Source: Alphaproteobacteria bacterium
GTDB taxonomy: Bacteria > Pseudomonadota > Alphaproteobacteria > Acetobacterales > Acetobacteraceae
Assembly: GCA_026400815.1 (NCBI GenBank)
Contig: JAPLOI010000075.1
Coordinates: 1 to 64,000, forward strand
Direction of reading: 5' to 3'
DNA length: 64,000 bases
The position numbers and the translations under genes are program-made. The notes under the pieces were generated by a model, which did not search any database, was not told the DNA's origin, and saw only the letters and a list, made by a program, of their open reading frames with translations. Every line of letters begins with the position of its first letter. The first letter of the stretch is position 1. Below are positions 1 to 8,173 of the stretch, in pieces.

Positions 1-422
1 GGGTAGCGCAGCCCACGCCGATCCGCCGCGCGTCGATGTTCCGCTGTCCATGCCATCCCTCACCCCCACGAATCGTCCCAACGGGCAGGGAATCACATCC
101 GATTCAGGCGATTCAACTTCTTTCCGGATGGGCTCTAAGGCTATTTTTGAATCGAAAGCAACGCATGTCTATTTTGGAATTTATCAGTCTGAAAACGAAA
201 AGATAAAAAGATTCAATGGACAGCTGTCAATGTACCAAAAAAAACGGGGGTCGGATAAGTCATACAGTTTCTATGAAAGTGAAAGTGCTATGGTCTGGGG
301 GTGACCCAAAATTAGAGGTTGCGATTTTTTTAATTCAAGATGAGACATTAATCAAGAATTGTTAGATTTTATACATTTGGCGACGTTACTAGAATGTTCA
401 GCCAAGAGTGCCCTTGTGGCCA
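1..422. other. AT-rich left edge without a convincing gene
   Basis: About 400 bases that are clearly poorer in GC than the rest of the window, especially 130-400. They hold runs of T and A near 325-375 and two close GATTC motifs at 100-115 (GATTCAGGCGATTC). The motifs could be a remnant of an insertion-sequence end, but no transposase reading frame is visible, so this is only a suggestion. The only open frame is the short, doubtful one at 50-304. The next credible gene ends at 423 on the minus strand, so a terminator for it could lie here; I see no clear GC-rich hairpin. Confidence 0.5.
50..304 (+). CDS. Doubtful small ORF in AT-rich DNA
   Basis: An 84-codon frame starting at ATG 50, with an internal ATG at 128. 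The product is polar, rich in Ser, Lys and Tyr, with no signal peptide, membrane segment or motif I recognise. Base composition is far from that of neighbouring genes, so this is either recently acquired DNA, a decayed gene fragment or a chance frame. There is no good Shine-Dalgarno sequence before 50. I would not treat it as real without a homologue. Confidence 0.2.
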   Translation: MPSLTPTNRPNGQGITSDSGDSTSFRMGSKAIFESKATHVYFGIYQSENEKIKRFNGQLSMYQKKRGSDKSYSFYESESAMVWG

Positions 423-959
423 TCACCCTGCCGGCGGGCAGTCCTCGGCGGGGGGGAGGAGGCGTTCGAGGTGGCGGAAATCCGGCTGCGGGGGGAGGGT
501 GATGGTGGCCGGGGGGCGGCAGGCGGCGGAGGCGGTGACGGTGACCTGGCGGGCGGTGACATCGTAGGTGAAGCGGTAGCTGGTGCCGGCGGCGGTGAGG
601 GATTCGTTGATCCACTCGACGCGGGTGTAGGCGCCGGACGGGGCGAGGTGGAGGGTGGGGCCGATGTTGCGGGCCTGGGCGAAGTAGCAGCCGGCGATGG
701 TGACGCTCTGGCCGTGCTCGACCATTCTGAGATCAAAATGGGAGTCGAACATGCCGCGGATGCACCAGAGTTCGACGGTGCGGCCCTGGCCATCGCTGTA
801 GGTTTGCAGGCGGGTTTCGCCGATGGCGCCGACGGCGAGGCCGGCGCTGTTGCACTCGGTGCGGGTGCCGGGTGGGGGGGATTGGGCGGAGGCGGGCGTG
901 GGTAGGAGGGGTAGGGTCAGGGCCAGGGCGGTGAGTGCCCGGAGGCTTCTACCCCTCAC
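423..959 (-). CDS. Secreted hypothetical protein
   Basis: About 178 residues starting at GTG 959. The N-terminus is basic, then a hydrophobic stretch rich in Leu and Ala ends in PTPASA, a typical signal peptidase I site, so the protein is probably periplasmic or secreted. The mature part has four Cys residues (near ECNS, LWCI, GCYF and ACRP) that could form disulfides. An ATG at 1007 is also in frame but would add residues encoded by the 964-986 hairpin repeat, so I prefer GTG 959, where the hairpin arm supplies a GAGAGGG Shine-Dalgarno-like sequence. Function unknown. The gene follows the dehydrogenase gene that ends at 1008 on the same strand. Confidence 0.6.
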   Translation of the reverse strand: MRGRSLRALTALALTLPLLPTPASAQSPPPGTRTECNSAGLAVGAIGETRLQTYSDGQGRTVELWCIRGMFDSHFDLRMVEHGQSVTIAGCYFAQARNIGPTLHLAPSGAYTRVEWINESLTAAGTSYRFTYDVTARQVTVTASAACRPPATITLPPQPDFRHLERLLPPAEDCPPAG

Positions 960-963
960 CCAA

Positions 964-986
964 CCCTCTCCCCCAAGGGGAGAGGG
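964..986. repeat. Perfect 10-bp hairpin CCCTCTCCCC/GGGGAGAGGG
   Basis: A perfect 10-bp inverted repeat with a 3-nt loop, followed on the plus strand by CTTTTTG. Similar CTCTCCCC-loop-GGGGAGAG palindromes are common between genes in many proteobacteria. It sits between the end of the 2-hydroxyacid dehydrogenase gene and the secreted-protein gene, both on the minus strand. On that strand it lacks a following T run, so it is not a classical terminator for them. Confidence 0.7.
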
Positions 987-1007
987 CTTTTTGTGGGCGG
1001 TGGGCAC

Positions 1008-2054
1008 TTAGGAGTTGGGGCCGCGCTCCATGGAGATGGGCTGCCAGCGGCGGCGGTCCAGCTTGGGGAGGACGGTGGGGTTCACGCAGGACATGGGCCA
1101 GCGGTTGGTGAGCGCGAGCGCCAGCTCCTGGCCGACGCGGCCGAGGCGGGCGGGGTCGAAGCGCGCGCTGGCCGAGGCGGTGTGGGCGGAGAGGATGACG
1201 TTCTTCATCTGCAGCAGCGGGTTGTCCTGGCGCGGCGGCTCTTGCACCAGCACGTCCAGCCCGGCGCCGGCGATCCAGTTTTCGCTGAGGGCCTTGATGA
1301 GGGCGGCTTCGTCCACCGTGGCGCCGCGGCCGACGTTCAGGAAGAACGCAGTCGGCTTCATCATCTTGAAGTGCTGCTCCTTGAGCATCGCCTGGGCTTC
1401 CGGCGTGGCCGGGGCGTGCATGGATACGAAGTCGCAGGCCATCACCTCTTCCAGCGAGACCGGCAGGACGCCGTGCTCGATCATGACCAGTTCCTCGATG
1501 AACGGGTCGTAGGCCTTCACGATCAGGCCGAAGGGCTTGGCGCGCTTGGCCACCGCGCGGGCGACGTGGCCGAAGGCGACCAGGCCGAGGGTGAGGCCCA
1601 TGAGGCGGGGCATCTTGAGCAGCGGGGTGCGGCCTTCGCGCCAGCGGCCGTCGCGCACCAGTTGGTCCTGGCCGATCACGTCGCGGTGGCAGCCGAGGAG
1701 GAGCATGAGGCAGTGGTCGGCCACTTCCTCGATGAAGGTATCGGGGCAGTTGGTGACGGGGATGCCCATGGCGGTGGCGGCGGCGACATCGACGCTATCG
1801 ACGCCGACCGAGCCCAGGGTGATGGTTTTGCACTTGGTGAGGCTGTCGATGATCTTCTTGGTGATCGGCATGCCCTTGGCGTAGAGCGCGTCGCAATCCT
1901 TGGCGACTTCGATGAAGCCATCTTCGGTCATCGGGCCTTCGACGATCTCGTAGTCGATGCCGGCGAGGTCGAGCGCCTTCTTTTCGTAGTCGTAGGTGAC
2001 TTTCGCCGTGGTGAAGCTTGCCCCGGCGGGGGTGGCGATCTTGAACTTGGCCAT
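1008..2054 (-). CDS. D-isomer-specific 2-hydroxyacid dehydrogenase
   Basis: 348 residues, the usual length for the family, which reduces 2-keto acids or oxidises D-2-hydroxy acids with NAD(P). The cofactor loop is at 157-162 (GLVAFG, so the usual GxGxxG is altered at the second Gly). The catalytic triad is complete: Arg243 in VGRGA, Glu272 in QEPP and His291 in SAHTA. A GAGGGA Shine-Dalgarno lies about 10 nt before ATG 2054. The start is only 24 nt after the end of the enolase-superfamily gene at 2079, so the two are probably one transcript: the dehydratase would make a 2-keto-3-deoxy acid and this enzyme could act on the acid or a downstream product. The true substrate cannot be read from sequence. 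Confidence 0.88.
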   Translation of the reverse strand: MAKFKIATPAGASFTTAKVTYDYEKKALDLAGIDYEIVEGPMTEDGFIEVAKDCDALYAKGMPITKKIIDSLTKCKTITLGSVGVDSVDVAAATAMGIPVTNCPDTFIEEVADHCLMLLLGCHRDVIGQDQLVRDGRWREGRTPLLKMPRLMGLTLGLVAFGHVARAVAKRAKPFGLIVKAYDPFIEELVMIEHGVLPVSLEEVMACDFVSMHAPATPEAQAMLKEQHFKMMKPTAFFLNVGRGATVDEAALIKALSENWIAGAGLDVLVQEPPRQDNPLLQMKNVILSAHTASASARFDPARLGRVGQELALALTNRWPMSCVNPTVLPKLDRRRWQPISMERGPNS

Positions 2055-2078
2055 GCGTGGCGTTCCCTCTCTCGTGAA

Positions 2079-3254
2079 CTAGTTCTTCGGCGGGCGCGCG
2101 CGCACGGCCGCTTCGTTGACGTCGATGCCCCAACCCGGCGCATCCGACAAGACCAGCTCGCCGGCTTCCATGGTGGGGATGGTGGTGAAGAATTCGTCGC
2201 GCCAGGCGACGCTGTCGATATCGATCTCCATGACACGGAAATTCGGCACGATGGCGCAGAGATGGGCCGAGTGCATGGTGCAGAGATGGCCGTAGAAATT
2301 GTGCGGGGCGACGTTCATTTCATAGACGTCGGCCATGGAGGCGATCTTCACGGATTCGCCGAGGCCGTTCCAGACGACGTCGATGATCGGCACGTCCATG
2401 CTGTAGTTCTCGAAGAACGGCTTGAAGTCGCGCCTTCCCAGCAGCGTTTCGCAGGAGGCGATGGGGCAGGGGGCGATGGCCTTGATGGAGGCGAGCGACT
2501 GGGCGTCGTGCTGGTCGATTTCCAGCCAGGTGAGGTCGTAGGGGGCGACGGTGTCGGCGATGCGGCGGAAGCCTTCGGTCTTGAAGTGGAAGTTGGTGTC
2601 GAGATGGATGCCGATATCGGGGCCGGCGCCGGCGCGGACGGCGGCCAGGGTGTCGCGCGTGTAGCGCAGGGCTTCCTGGGACCAGTTGAGTTCCGGCCAG
2701 CCCTTGTTGCGGCCGAAGCCGCCGCCCCAGGAGGAGAGCTTCTCGCCATCCCAGGCCATGATGTTGGTCTTCATGCCCTTGAAGCCGAGCTTGCGGATTT
2801 CCTCGGCGTGCTTGCTGACGTCGTCGTAGGTCTTGAGGGGGGGCACGCCCATCTGGGCCGCGTTGCGGATGCGGTAGGTGGACATGTGCGACCAGTAGGT
2901 TTCGATGCGCGTGCGTACGGGTCCGCCGAACAGGGCGTAGACGGGGATGCCGAGGTCCTTGGCCTTCACATCGAGCAGGGCGTTCTCGATCGCGGCGATG
3001 GCCTGCTGGTTGAGGCCGCCGCGGGATTGGCGGGTGAGGACGTGGAGGTGGGCGACGATCTGCTCGGTGGGGCGGGGGTCTCGGCCCATGATGACTTCGC
3101 ACAGGGCGTCGATGACGTTCTTGAGGCCGGCGCTGCCGAAGCTTTCGTTGAACTCGGACCAGCCGACGATGCCGGTGTCGGTGGTGATCTTCAGGAAGGA
3201 GAACATGCGCCAGCCGGCATCGGCGCGCAGGGTTTCAATGGCCTGGATTTTCAT
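2079..3254 (-). CDS. Enolase-superfamily (mandelate racemase/muconate lactonizing) protein
   Basis: 391 residues. The N-terminal capping domain (about 1-125) precedes a TIM-barrel. The metal ligands are visible as Asp219 (HLDTN), Glu245 (WLEID) and Glu269 (SCETL). Lys159/Lys162 (FKGMK) and His318 (APHNF) are candidate acid-base residues. This layout fits acid-sugar dehydratases of the MR subgroup that dehydrate hexonates or hexarates to 2-keto-3-deoxy acids, but the exact sugar acid is unknown. The start ATG 3254 has a strong GGAGG five nt upstream. It is first in a two-gene minus-strand unit with the 2-hydroxyacid dehydrogenase and is divergent from an SDR gene across a 95-bp promoter gap. 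Confidence 0.88.
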   Translation of the reverse strand: MKIQAIETLRADAGWRMFSFLKITTDTGIVGWSEFNESFGSAGLKNVIDALCEVIMGRDPRPTEQIVAHLHVLTRQSRGGLNQQAIAAIENALLDVKAKDLGIPVYALFGGPVRTRIETYWSHMSTYRIRNAAQMGVPPLKTYDDVSKHAEEIRKLGFKGMKTNIMAWDGEKLSSWGGGFGRNKGWPELNWSQEALRYTRDTLAAVRAGAGPDIGIHLDTNFHFKTEGFRRIADTVAPYDLTWLEIDQHDAQSLASIKAIAPCPIASCETLLGRRDFKPFFENYSMDVPIIDVVWNGLGESVKIASMADVYEMNVAPHNFYGHLCTMHSAHLCAIVPNFRVMEIDIDSVAWRDEFFTTIPTMEAGELVLSDAPGWGIDVNEAAVRARPPKN

Positions 3255-3349
3255 GTTTCCTCCTCGACGAGCGCTCGCTGCCCGATGCCGGATACTCCAA
3301 CACGTTCCGGCCAGGGCGACAACACGCGGGTGGGGAAGGGAACAGAGAC

Positions 3350-4105
3350 ATGGGCAAGCTGACAGGCAAGGTGGCGTGGGTGACTGGCGCCGGGAGCGGG
3401 ATCGGCGAGGGGGCGGCGGTGGCGCTGGCCGAGGAAGGGGCCACCGTGATCCTGACCGGGCGGCGGGTGGATAAGCTGGAGGCGGTTTCGTCCCGGATCG
3501 GGCAGCACGCGCATGTGCAGGCGGGCGACATGACGGTGGTGGAGGACATCAACCGCATCGTGGCGTGGATCGCCGAGAAGTTCGGGCACCTGGACATCTT
3601 CGTGGCCAATGCCGGGGCGAACGTGCCGAAGCGGAACTGGCAGGAGCTGCAGCCGGATGGGGCGGATTTGGTGATCGCCGCCAACCTGAACAGCGCGTTC
3701 TATGGCGCGATCGCGGTGCTGCCGATGATGCGGGCGCAGAAGGATGGGGTGATCATCTTCACCGCCTCCATGGCCGGGCGGTTCATCGGTGGGCTTTCGG
3801 GGGCGGCCTATACGGCGGCGAAGCATGGCGTGGTGGCGATGAGCCATTCGATCAACATGCAGGAATGCGTGAACGGTATCCGCTCCACCGCGCTGCTGCC
3901 GGGTGAGGTGGCGACCGAGATCCTGGACAAGCGGCCGGTGCCGGTTTCGGCCGAGGATCGGGCGAAGATGGCGCAGTCGTCCGACGTGGTTGACCTGGTG
4001 CGGTATATCGCGTGCCTGCCGGCGCATGTGTGCATCAACGAGGTGATGATCACGCCTACGTGGAACCGTGGGTATGTGAATGCGCTGAAGATGCCTCGGC
4101 TCTAG
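3350..4105 (+). CDS. Short-chain dehydrogenase/reductase
   Basis: 251 residues with all classical SDR features: the Rossmann motif TGAGSGIGEG at 12-21, NAG at 87-89, and the catalytic Ser140, Tyr154 and Lys158 (YTAAK). It oxidises or reduces a hydroxyl/keto group with NAD(P). Being divergent from the dehydratase/dehydrogenase pair, it may act in the same sugar-acid pathway (inference). A GGGAAGGGA purine stretch before ATG 3350 serves as ribosome binding site. The stop codon TAG at 4103-4105 is followed immediately by a composite hairpin repeat. Confidence 0.85.
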   Translation: MGKLTGKVAWVTGAGSGIGEGAAVALAEEGATVILTGRRVDKLEAVSSRIGQHAHVQAGDMTVVEDINRIVAWIAEKFGHLDIFVANAGANVPKRNWQELQPDGADLVIAANLNSAFYGAIAVLPMMRAQKDGVIIFTASMAGRFIGGLSGAAYTAAKHGVVAMSHSINMQECVNGIRSTALLPGEVATEILDKRPVPVSAEDRAKMAQSSDVVDLVRYIACLPAHVCINEVMITPTWNRGYVNALKMPRL

Positions 4106-4227
4106 AAGCAAGCGGTTTTTTTTTGAAAAAAAGAACCAAAAGGCTTTTGTCCGCTTGCGCCCGGGGGCTATCCCGGGCGCAAGTGGATGAAGTCTTTTTT
4201 GTTTCTTTTTTCTTCAGAAAAAAGAAG
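4106..4227 (+). repeat. Composite hairpin repeat, copy 1
   Basis: First of eight related intergenic elements. Left A/T hairpin (arms GGTT...GAACC with a T9/A7 core), a central 15-bp stem CCGCTTGCGCCCGGG with one G-T wobble and a 6-nt loop, then a right hairpin (TTTCTTTTTTCTTCAGAAAAAAGAAG type). It starts right after the SDR stop codon and lies upstream of the DadA-like gene on the same strand. Its GC-rich stem is the longest perfect one of the family in the window. Confidence 0.9.
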
Positions 4228-4250
4228 AATCCTTTCTTGAGGAGTCTCCC

Positions 4251-5363
4251 ATGAAGGTCGTGGTCGTAGGTGCCGGCGTGTTCGGGGCGAGCGTGGCGTA
4301 TCATCTGGCGCGGGAGGGCGCGGAGGTGGTGGTGTTCGACCGCGACGATGCCGGGCGGGCGACCTCGGCGGGGGCGGGGATTGTGTGCCCGTGGCTGTCG
4401 GCGCGGGAGGATGAGGGGTGGCTGCCGTTGGCCTATGGGGCGGGGCGGTATTATCCGGAGTTGGTGCAGGATCTGGCGGCAGAGGGGGAGACGGATCTGG
4501 GCTATCGGCGGGTGGGGCTGCTGGTGGTGCCGGATGAGGCGAAGCAGCTGGATGCGGTGGAACAGCGCCTGGCGGTGCGGCGGCAGGTGGCGCCGGAGAT
4601 GGGGGTGGTGAAGCGGGTTTCGCCGCAGGAGGCAGTGGGGATGTTTCCGGCGCTGCGGCCGGGGCAGCCGGCGACGCATATCGAGAACGCGGCAAGGGTA
4701 AACGGGCGGCTGATGGCGGCGGGGCTGCTGCGGGCGGCGCAGAAGCGCGGCGCGGTGGTGCGGGCGGGCTCGCCGGAGATCGTGGCCGAGGGCGGGGCCG
4801 CGAAGGGCGTGCGGCTGGGGGGCGAGGTGGTTGGGGCGGATGCGGTGGTGGTGACGGCGGGGGCCTGGGCGCCGGCGCTGCTGTCGCCGCTGGGGGTTTC
4901 GCTGCGGGTGGAGCCGCAGAAGGGGCAGATCGTGCATCTGCGGATGAATGGGGTGGATACCTCGCACTGGCCGGTGCTGCAGCCGATGAACAGCTTCTAC
5001 CTGCTGACTTTCGATGACTCGCGGGTGGTGATCGGGGCGACGCGGGAGTATGGCTCGGGCTTTGATTACCGGGTGACGGCGGCCGGGCAGAAGACGGTGC
5101 TGGACGTGGCGCTGGCGGTGGCGCCGGGGCTGGCGGATGGGGAACTGATCGAGACGCGGATCGGGTTTCGGCCGATGGCGGCGGATGAGTTGCCGATGAT
5201 CGGGGCGGTTTCGGGGGTGCCGGGGTTGTTCGTGGGGAATGGGTTGGGGCCGAGCGGGCTGACGCTGGGGCCGTTTGCCGGGCGGTTGTTGGCGGATGCG
5301 GTGTTGGGGCGGACGGGGGAGATTGGGTTGGGGGCGTATGATCCGTTGCGATACCTCTTGTAA
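4251..5363 (+). CDS. FAD-dependent oxidoreductase, DadA/sarcosine-oxidase family
   Basis: 370 residues. The N-terminal FAD motif GAGVFG occupies 7-12 and is followed by the acidic end of the second strand (VVVFD). A substrate-binding beta-sheet domain lies in the middle, and the C-terminal signature GFRPM...DELPMIG...GNGLGPSGLTLGP closes the FAD fold. The family oxidises secondary or primary amines of amino acids (D-amino acids, sarcosine, glycine) to keto or imino acids. The start ATG 4251 has GAGGAG 8 nt upstream, right after copy 1 of the hairpin repeat. It is probably transcribed alone or with read-through from the SDR gene. The substrate is not predictable. Confidence 0.85.
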   Translation: MKVVVVGAGVFGASVAYHLAREGAEVVVFDRDDAGRATSAGAGIVCPWLSAREDEGWLPLAYGAGRYYPELVQDLAAEGETDLGYRRVGLLVVPDEAKQLDAVEQRLAVRRQVAPEMGVVKRVSPQEAVGMFPALRPGQPATHIENAARVNGRLMAAGLLRAAQKRGAVVRAGSPEIVAEGGAAKGVRLGGEVVGADAVVVTAGAWAPALLSPLGVSLRVEPQKGQIVHLRMNGVDTSHWPVLQPMNSFYLLTFDDSRVVIGATREYGSGFDYRVTAAGQKTVLDVALAVAPGLADGELIETRIGFRPMAADELPMIGAVSGVPGLFVGNGLGPSGLTLGPFAGRLLADAVLGRTGEIGLGAYDPLRYLL

Positions 5364-5375
5364 AATTATAATTTT
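5362..5375. repeat. 14-bp perfect A/T palindrome
   Basis: AAAATTATAATTTT, self-complementary, just after the stop of the DadA-like gene and in the AT-rich lead-in to the low-GC gene at 5434. It may be part of a promoter or simply reflect the foreign composition of this segment. Confidence 0.6.
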
Positions 5376-5433
5376 ATTGTAATGAAAACACCGAGTTTGC
5401 TTACCCTCGCTTCCACGCTTGGACCAATTTCCC

Positions 5434-6258
5434 ATGGCGAAGAAACCATTTTTCATTTTCGGAGACCGTCCGTCGGCTGTGACTCGCACACAGTTTCGGC
5501 GAATGCGGAGGGAAGAAAAGCACACGTTTATGCTGGAATGGTTTAGGGCCAACTACGAGGACCCAGCGGAACGTACTCCGTATGAATCTCGCGAGGGAGG
5601 GTACCAATGGATATGGGGAGGGCCCTATGATGCAGAGGAAGAAATCCGTGGTCAGTTCGAAGGATTAGTACCAGAGAAGATAATCCTTGAAATTGTGGCA
5701 GAAGTCGAGAGTGATGGGCTTTTAGAGTGGGCTCCGACCCCACGTGCTGGAGACTATGACGAGAACGAGGCTGAGGATGAAGATGAGGACGATACCGATC
5801 CACTAGACTTAATTGGTGACGAACCAGGACTATTCTTCAATTCGTCACAGGAGCGATTAGCGCGTCGCGAAGCTTTAGAAGCGATCCGTAACTTTCAGAA
5901 AGTCCTTGACGCTAGACCGGCTGGACTTGGCCACAATAACCCCCCTGCGGAACTGTTAGATTCACCGCCCAAGGAAATCACTGCAGCGGTTGAGGAACTT
6001 GGCGCCGAGTTAGAGGCGCAACAGCCCAGAATACCAGTTGCTAAAAAATTGATCCGTGGGATTGGTTCAATTTTCGGTAAAAGTGCAAAATGGATTGGCC
6101 GTAAGGTAGATGTAGTAGTTGATGAGGCACTTAAGAATATTGCGCGACTTGCGGTATTTTCTCCCATTCTTTCCATGGAGCCCAATATTCAATTGAGCAT
6201 CATCAAAATTTATCAAACAGCCATGAAGTGGATTGATTTGGCCACAAGCTACTTCTGA
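5434..6258 (+). CDS. Low-GC hypothetical protein with GHNNPP motif, probably acquired
   Basis: 274 residues from ATG 5434; an in-frame TTG at 5419 is less likely. Base composition is near 45-50 percent GC against much higher values on both sides, the clearest sign of transfer in the window. Three parts are visible. About 1-100 is an acidic/aromatic domain with TPYESREGGY and WGGPYDAEEE, which I recall from uncharacterised accessory proteins. About 105-135 is a very acidic linker (EDEDEDDTD). Then comes GLGHNNPP near 170, a motif seen in many alphaproteobacterial hypothetical proteins. The C-terminal 70 residues are basic then hydrophobic (KKLIRG, LAVFSPIL) and may bind membrane. Function unknown; a single-gene defence or toxin role is possible but unproven. 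Confidence 0.75.
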   Translation: MAKKPFFIFGDRPSAVTRTQFRRMRREEKHTFMLEWFRANYEDPAERTPYESREGGYQWIWGGPYDAEEEIRGQFEGLVPEKIILEIVAEVESDGLLEWAPTPRAGDYDENEAEDEDEDDTDPLDLIGDEPGLFFNSSQERLARREALEAIRNFQKVLDARPAGLGHNNPPAELLDSPPKEITAAVEELGAELEAQQPRIPVAKKLIRGIGSIFGKSAKWIGRKVDVVVDEALKNIARLAVFSPILSMEPNIQLSIIKIYQTAMKWIDLATSYF

Positions 6259-6275
6259 AAAAAAGCCTCTCCTTA

Positions 6276-6316
6276 AAAACAAAAATGCCGCTCCCCCAGA
6301 AATGAAGGGAGCGGCA
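6276..6316 (-). terminator. Rho-independent terminator of the ThDP-enzyme gene
   Basis: A perfect 10-bp stem (6286-6295 TGCCGCTCCC with 6307-6316) with an 11-nt loop. Read on the minus strand it is followed by ATTTTTGTTTTT, the T tract of an intrinsic terminator, 12 nt beyond the stop of the gene ending at 6329. On the plus strand no T run follows, so it does not serve the low-GC gene. Confidence 0.85.
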
Positions 6317-6328
6317 CAATTGTAAAAC

Positions 6329-7963
6329 TCAGGTCCCCGGGCGGGAGACTTCGGTTTCCTTGCAGGTGATGAATTCCAGCAGGACGGGCACGCCTTCCTT
6401 GGTCTTCTGGATGCCGCGCTTGATGGCCGGGATGATGTCTTCCGGCTTTTCCACGCGTTCGCCGTAGCCGCCGAAGGCGCGGGCCATTGCGGCGTAGTCG
6501 CCGGAGATGTCGGTGCTGCGGTACTTCTCGGTGCTGACCTGCATGATGTGCAGTTCGATCGCCATGCAGAAGTTGTTCAGCAGGATGGACATGATGGGGA
6601 TGCGCTCGCGCACCGCGGTTTCGAAGTCCATGCCGGTGAAGCCGATGGCGGCGTCGCCCCAGACGTTGATGCAGAGCTTGTCCGGCTTGGCCAGCTTGGC
6701 GCCCATGGCCAGGCCGAGGCCGTAGCCGAGCTGCGTGGTCTTGCCCCAGCCGATGTAGGACAGCGGGGTGACGGACTTCCAGAACGGCGAGAGCTGGTCG
6801 CGCGGGCTGCCGGCGTCGTGGGTGATGATGGTGTTTTCCACGTCCACCGTGTTCTGCAGGTCCCACAGCACGCGGTAGGGCGAGAGCGGGATTTCGCTGC
6901 TGGTGAGCTTCGGCATCCACTTCTCCATCCAGCCCTTGTGGCTGGCCGCGATCTCGGCGGTGACGGCCGAGGCATCGCGGTTGGAGGTGACGGTCTTGCC
7001 GAGTTCGGCGAGCAGCGCATCGAGCGTGAGGCCGGCATCGCCGACCAGGCCGATGTCGATCTTCACGTCTTTGTTGAGGTGGTACGGATCAAGCGTGGCG
7101 TGGATGATCTTCTTGCCCGAGGGGATCTTCACGCCGAAGCTGGTTTCGGTGAAGGAGCAGCCGATGCCGATGATCACGTCGGACTTCGCCAGGAATTCCG
7201 GCACCGCGCGCGGCATGGCCACGCCGGCCGAGCCGAGCGAGAGCGGGTGGGTTTCCGGGAAGGTGGACTTGCCGCCGAGCGAGGTGACGACGGGCAGGGC
7301 CATCAGTTCGGCCAGCTTCTTGATCTGCGGCCAGGCCTGGGCGTAGTGCACGCCCTGGCCGACATAGAGCACCGGGCGCTTGGCGCCGGCGAGCATGGCG
7401 GCTGCGGTCTTCACGTGGTCCGGATCGGGCCCGTAGCGGGTGGAGATGACCGGGGTGTAGTCCAGCGGCTCCGAGACTTCCTCGTTCCACATGTCGGCCG
7501 GGATTTCGACGACCACCGGGCCGCCGCGGCCGTTGCGCAGCTTGGTGAAGGCGCGGCGGAAGATGTTGCAGACCTCAGCAGCGCTGTTGATCGGCTCGCT
7601 GCCCTTCACGTAGGGCTTCATCGCGCTGGTGGAATTGAAGTTCGGGTCGATATGCGCGAGGCGACGGGCGTAGCCCATCGGCAGGATCAGCACCGGCACC
7701 GACTCGCCGTAGCACTGGGCGACGCCGCCCATGGCGTTCTCGGCACCCGGGCCATGCTGCATGCAGAAGGCGCCGATGGTCTTGCCGGAGGTGACGCGGC
7801 TGATGGCGTCGGCCATGTGCACGCCGATACGCTCCTGGCGGCACATCACCGGGCGGATGTCGGCCTTGGCAGCGTATTCGATGAGGTGGTTGACGGGGTA
7901 GCCGCAGAGGATTTCGATCCCCTCGCGCTTGAGGATTTCCGCGATCGCGTCGCCGAGTTTCAT
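6329..7963 (-). CDS. Thiamine-diphosphate-dependent enzyme, acetolactate-synthase-like
   Basis: 544 residues with the three ThDP-family domains: an N-terminal PYR domain with catalytic Glu44 (CRQERIG), a central Rossmann-like domain, and a C-terminal PP domain with the Mg/ThDP motif starting at WGDAAIG and closing at LLNNF. The GDG of most family members is GDA here. The family decarboxylates 2-keto acids and may carboligate them; relatives include acetolactate synthase, sulfoacetaldehyde acetyltransferase and oxalyl-CoA decarboxylase, and I cannot choose among them. No small regulatory subunit gene lies nearby, which argues against a housekeeping acetolactate synthase. A GGGAGAG sequence precedes ATG 7963. 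Confidence 0.85.
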   Translation of the reverse strand: MKLGDAIAEILKREGIEILCGYPVNHLIEYAAKADIRPVMCRQERIGVHMADAISRVTSGKTIGAFCMQHGPGAENAMGGVAQCYGESVPVLILPMGYARRLAHIDPNFNSTSAMKPYVKGSEPINSAAEVCNIFRRAFTKLRNGRGGPVVVEIPADMWNEEVSEPLDYTPVISTRYGPDPDHVKTAAAMLAGAKRPVLYVGQGVHYAQAWPQIKKLAELMALPVVTSLGGKSTFPETHPLSLGSAGVAMPRAVPEFLAKSDVIIGIGCSFTETSFGVKIPSGKKIIHATLDPYHLNKDVKIDIGLVGDAGLTLDALLAELGKTVTSNRDASAVTAEIAASHKGWMEKWMPKLTSSEIPLSPYRVLWDLQNTVDVENTIITHDAGSPRDQLSPFWKSVTPLSYIGWGKTTQLGYGLGLAMGAKLAKPDKLCINVWGDAAIGFTGMDFETAVRERIPIMSILLNNFCMAIELHIMQVSTEKYRSTDISGDYAAMARAFGGYGERVEKPEDIIPAIKRGIQKTKEGVPVLLEFITCKETEVSRPGT

Positions 7964-8044
7964 TTGGGTCTCTCTCCCTTAGGACGATATGGGAGCCTAG
8001 GCCGGTGGGGGCGGGCTGGCAACGGTGGGGGCGGGGTTCAAGGG

Positions 8045-8173
8045 AAGGAAGCGTCTTCTTTTTTCTGAAGAAAGAAGAAGCAAAAAAGACTTCATTTGTT
8101 GGGGCTCGCTCCAGGGCGAGCAGCATAGGTATAAAAGTTTTTTGGTTCTTTTTTTCAAAAAAGAACCGCTTGC
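8045..8173 (-). repeat. Composite hairpin repeat, copy 2
   Basis: Minus-strand orientation. Both A/T hairpins are present (TTCTTTTTTCTGAAGAAAGAAG and GGTTCTTTTTTTCAAAAAAGAACC), but the central stem has been reduced to GCTCGC/GCGAGC. Its left-hairpin end touches the stop codon of the ABC ATPase gene (TTA at 8174-8176), which reads TAAGCAAGCGG on the coding strand. Confidence 0.88.

Noticed and set aside
993-3362. Plus-strand ORF of 789 codons opposite the dehydrogenase and dehydratase genes
   Set aside because: Antisense shadow of two well-supported genes; composition (Gly, Val, Asp, His rich) is typical of such frames in GC-rich DNA.
6329-7963. Housekeeping acetolactate synthase large subunit (ilvB)
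   Set aside because: No ilvN/ilvH-type small subunit or ilv genes nearby, and the GDG motif is GDA.
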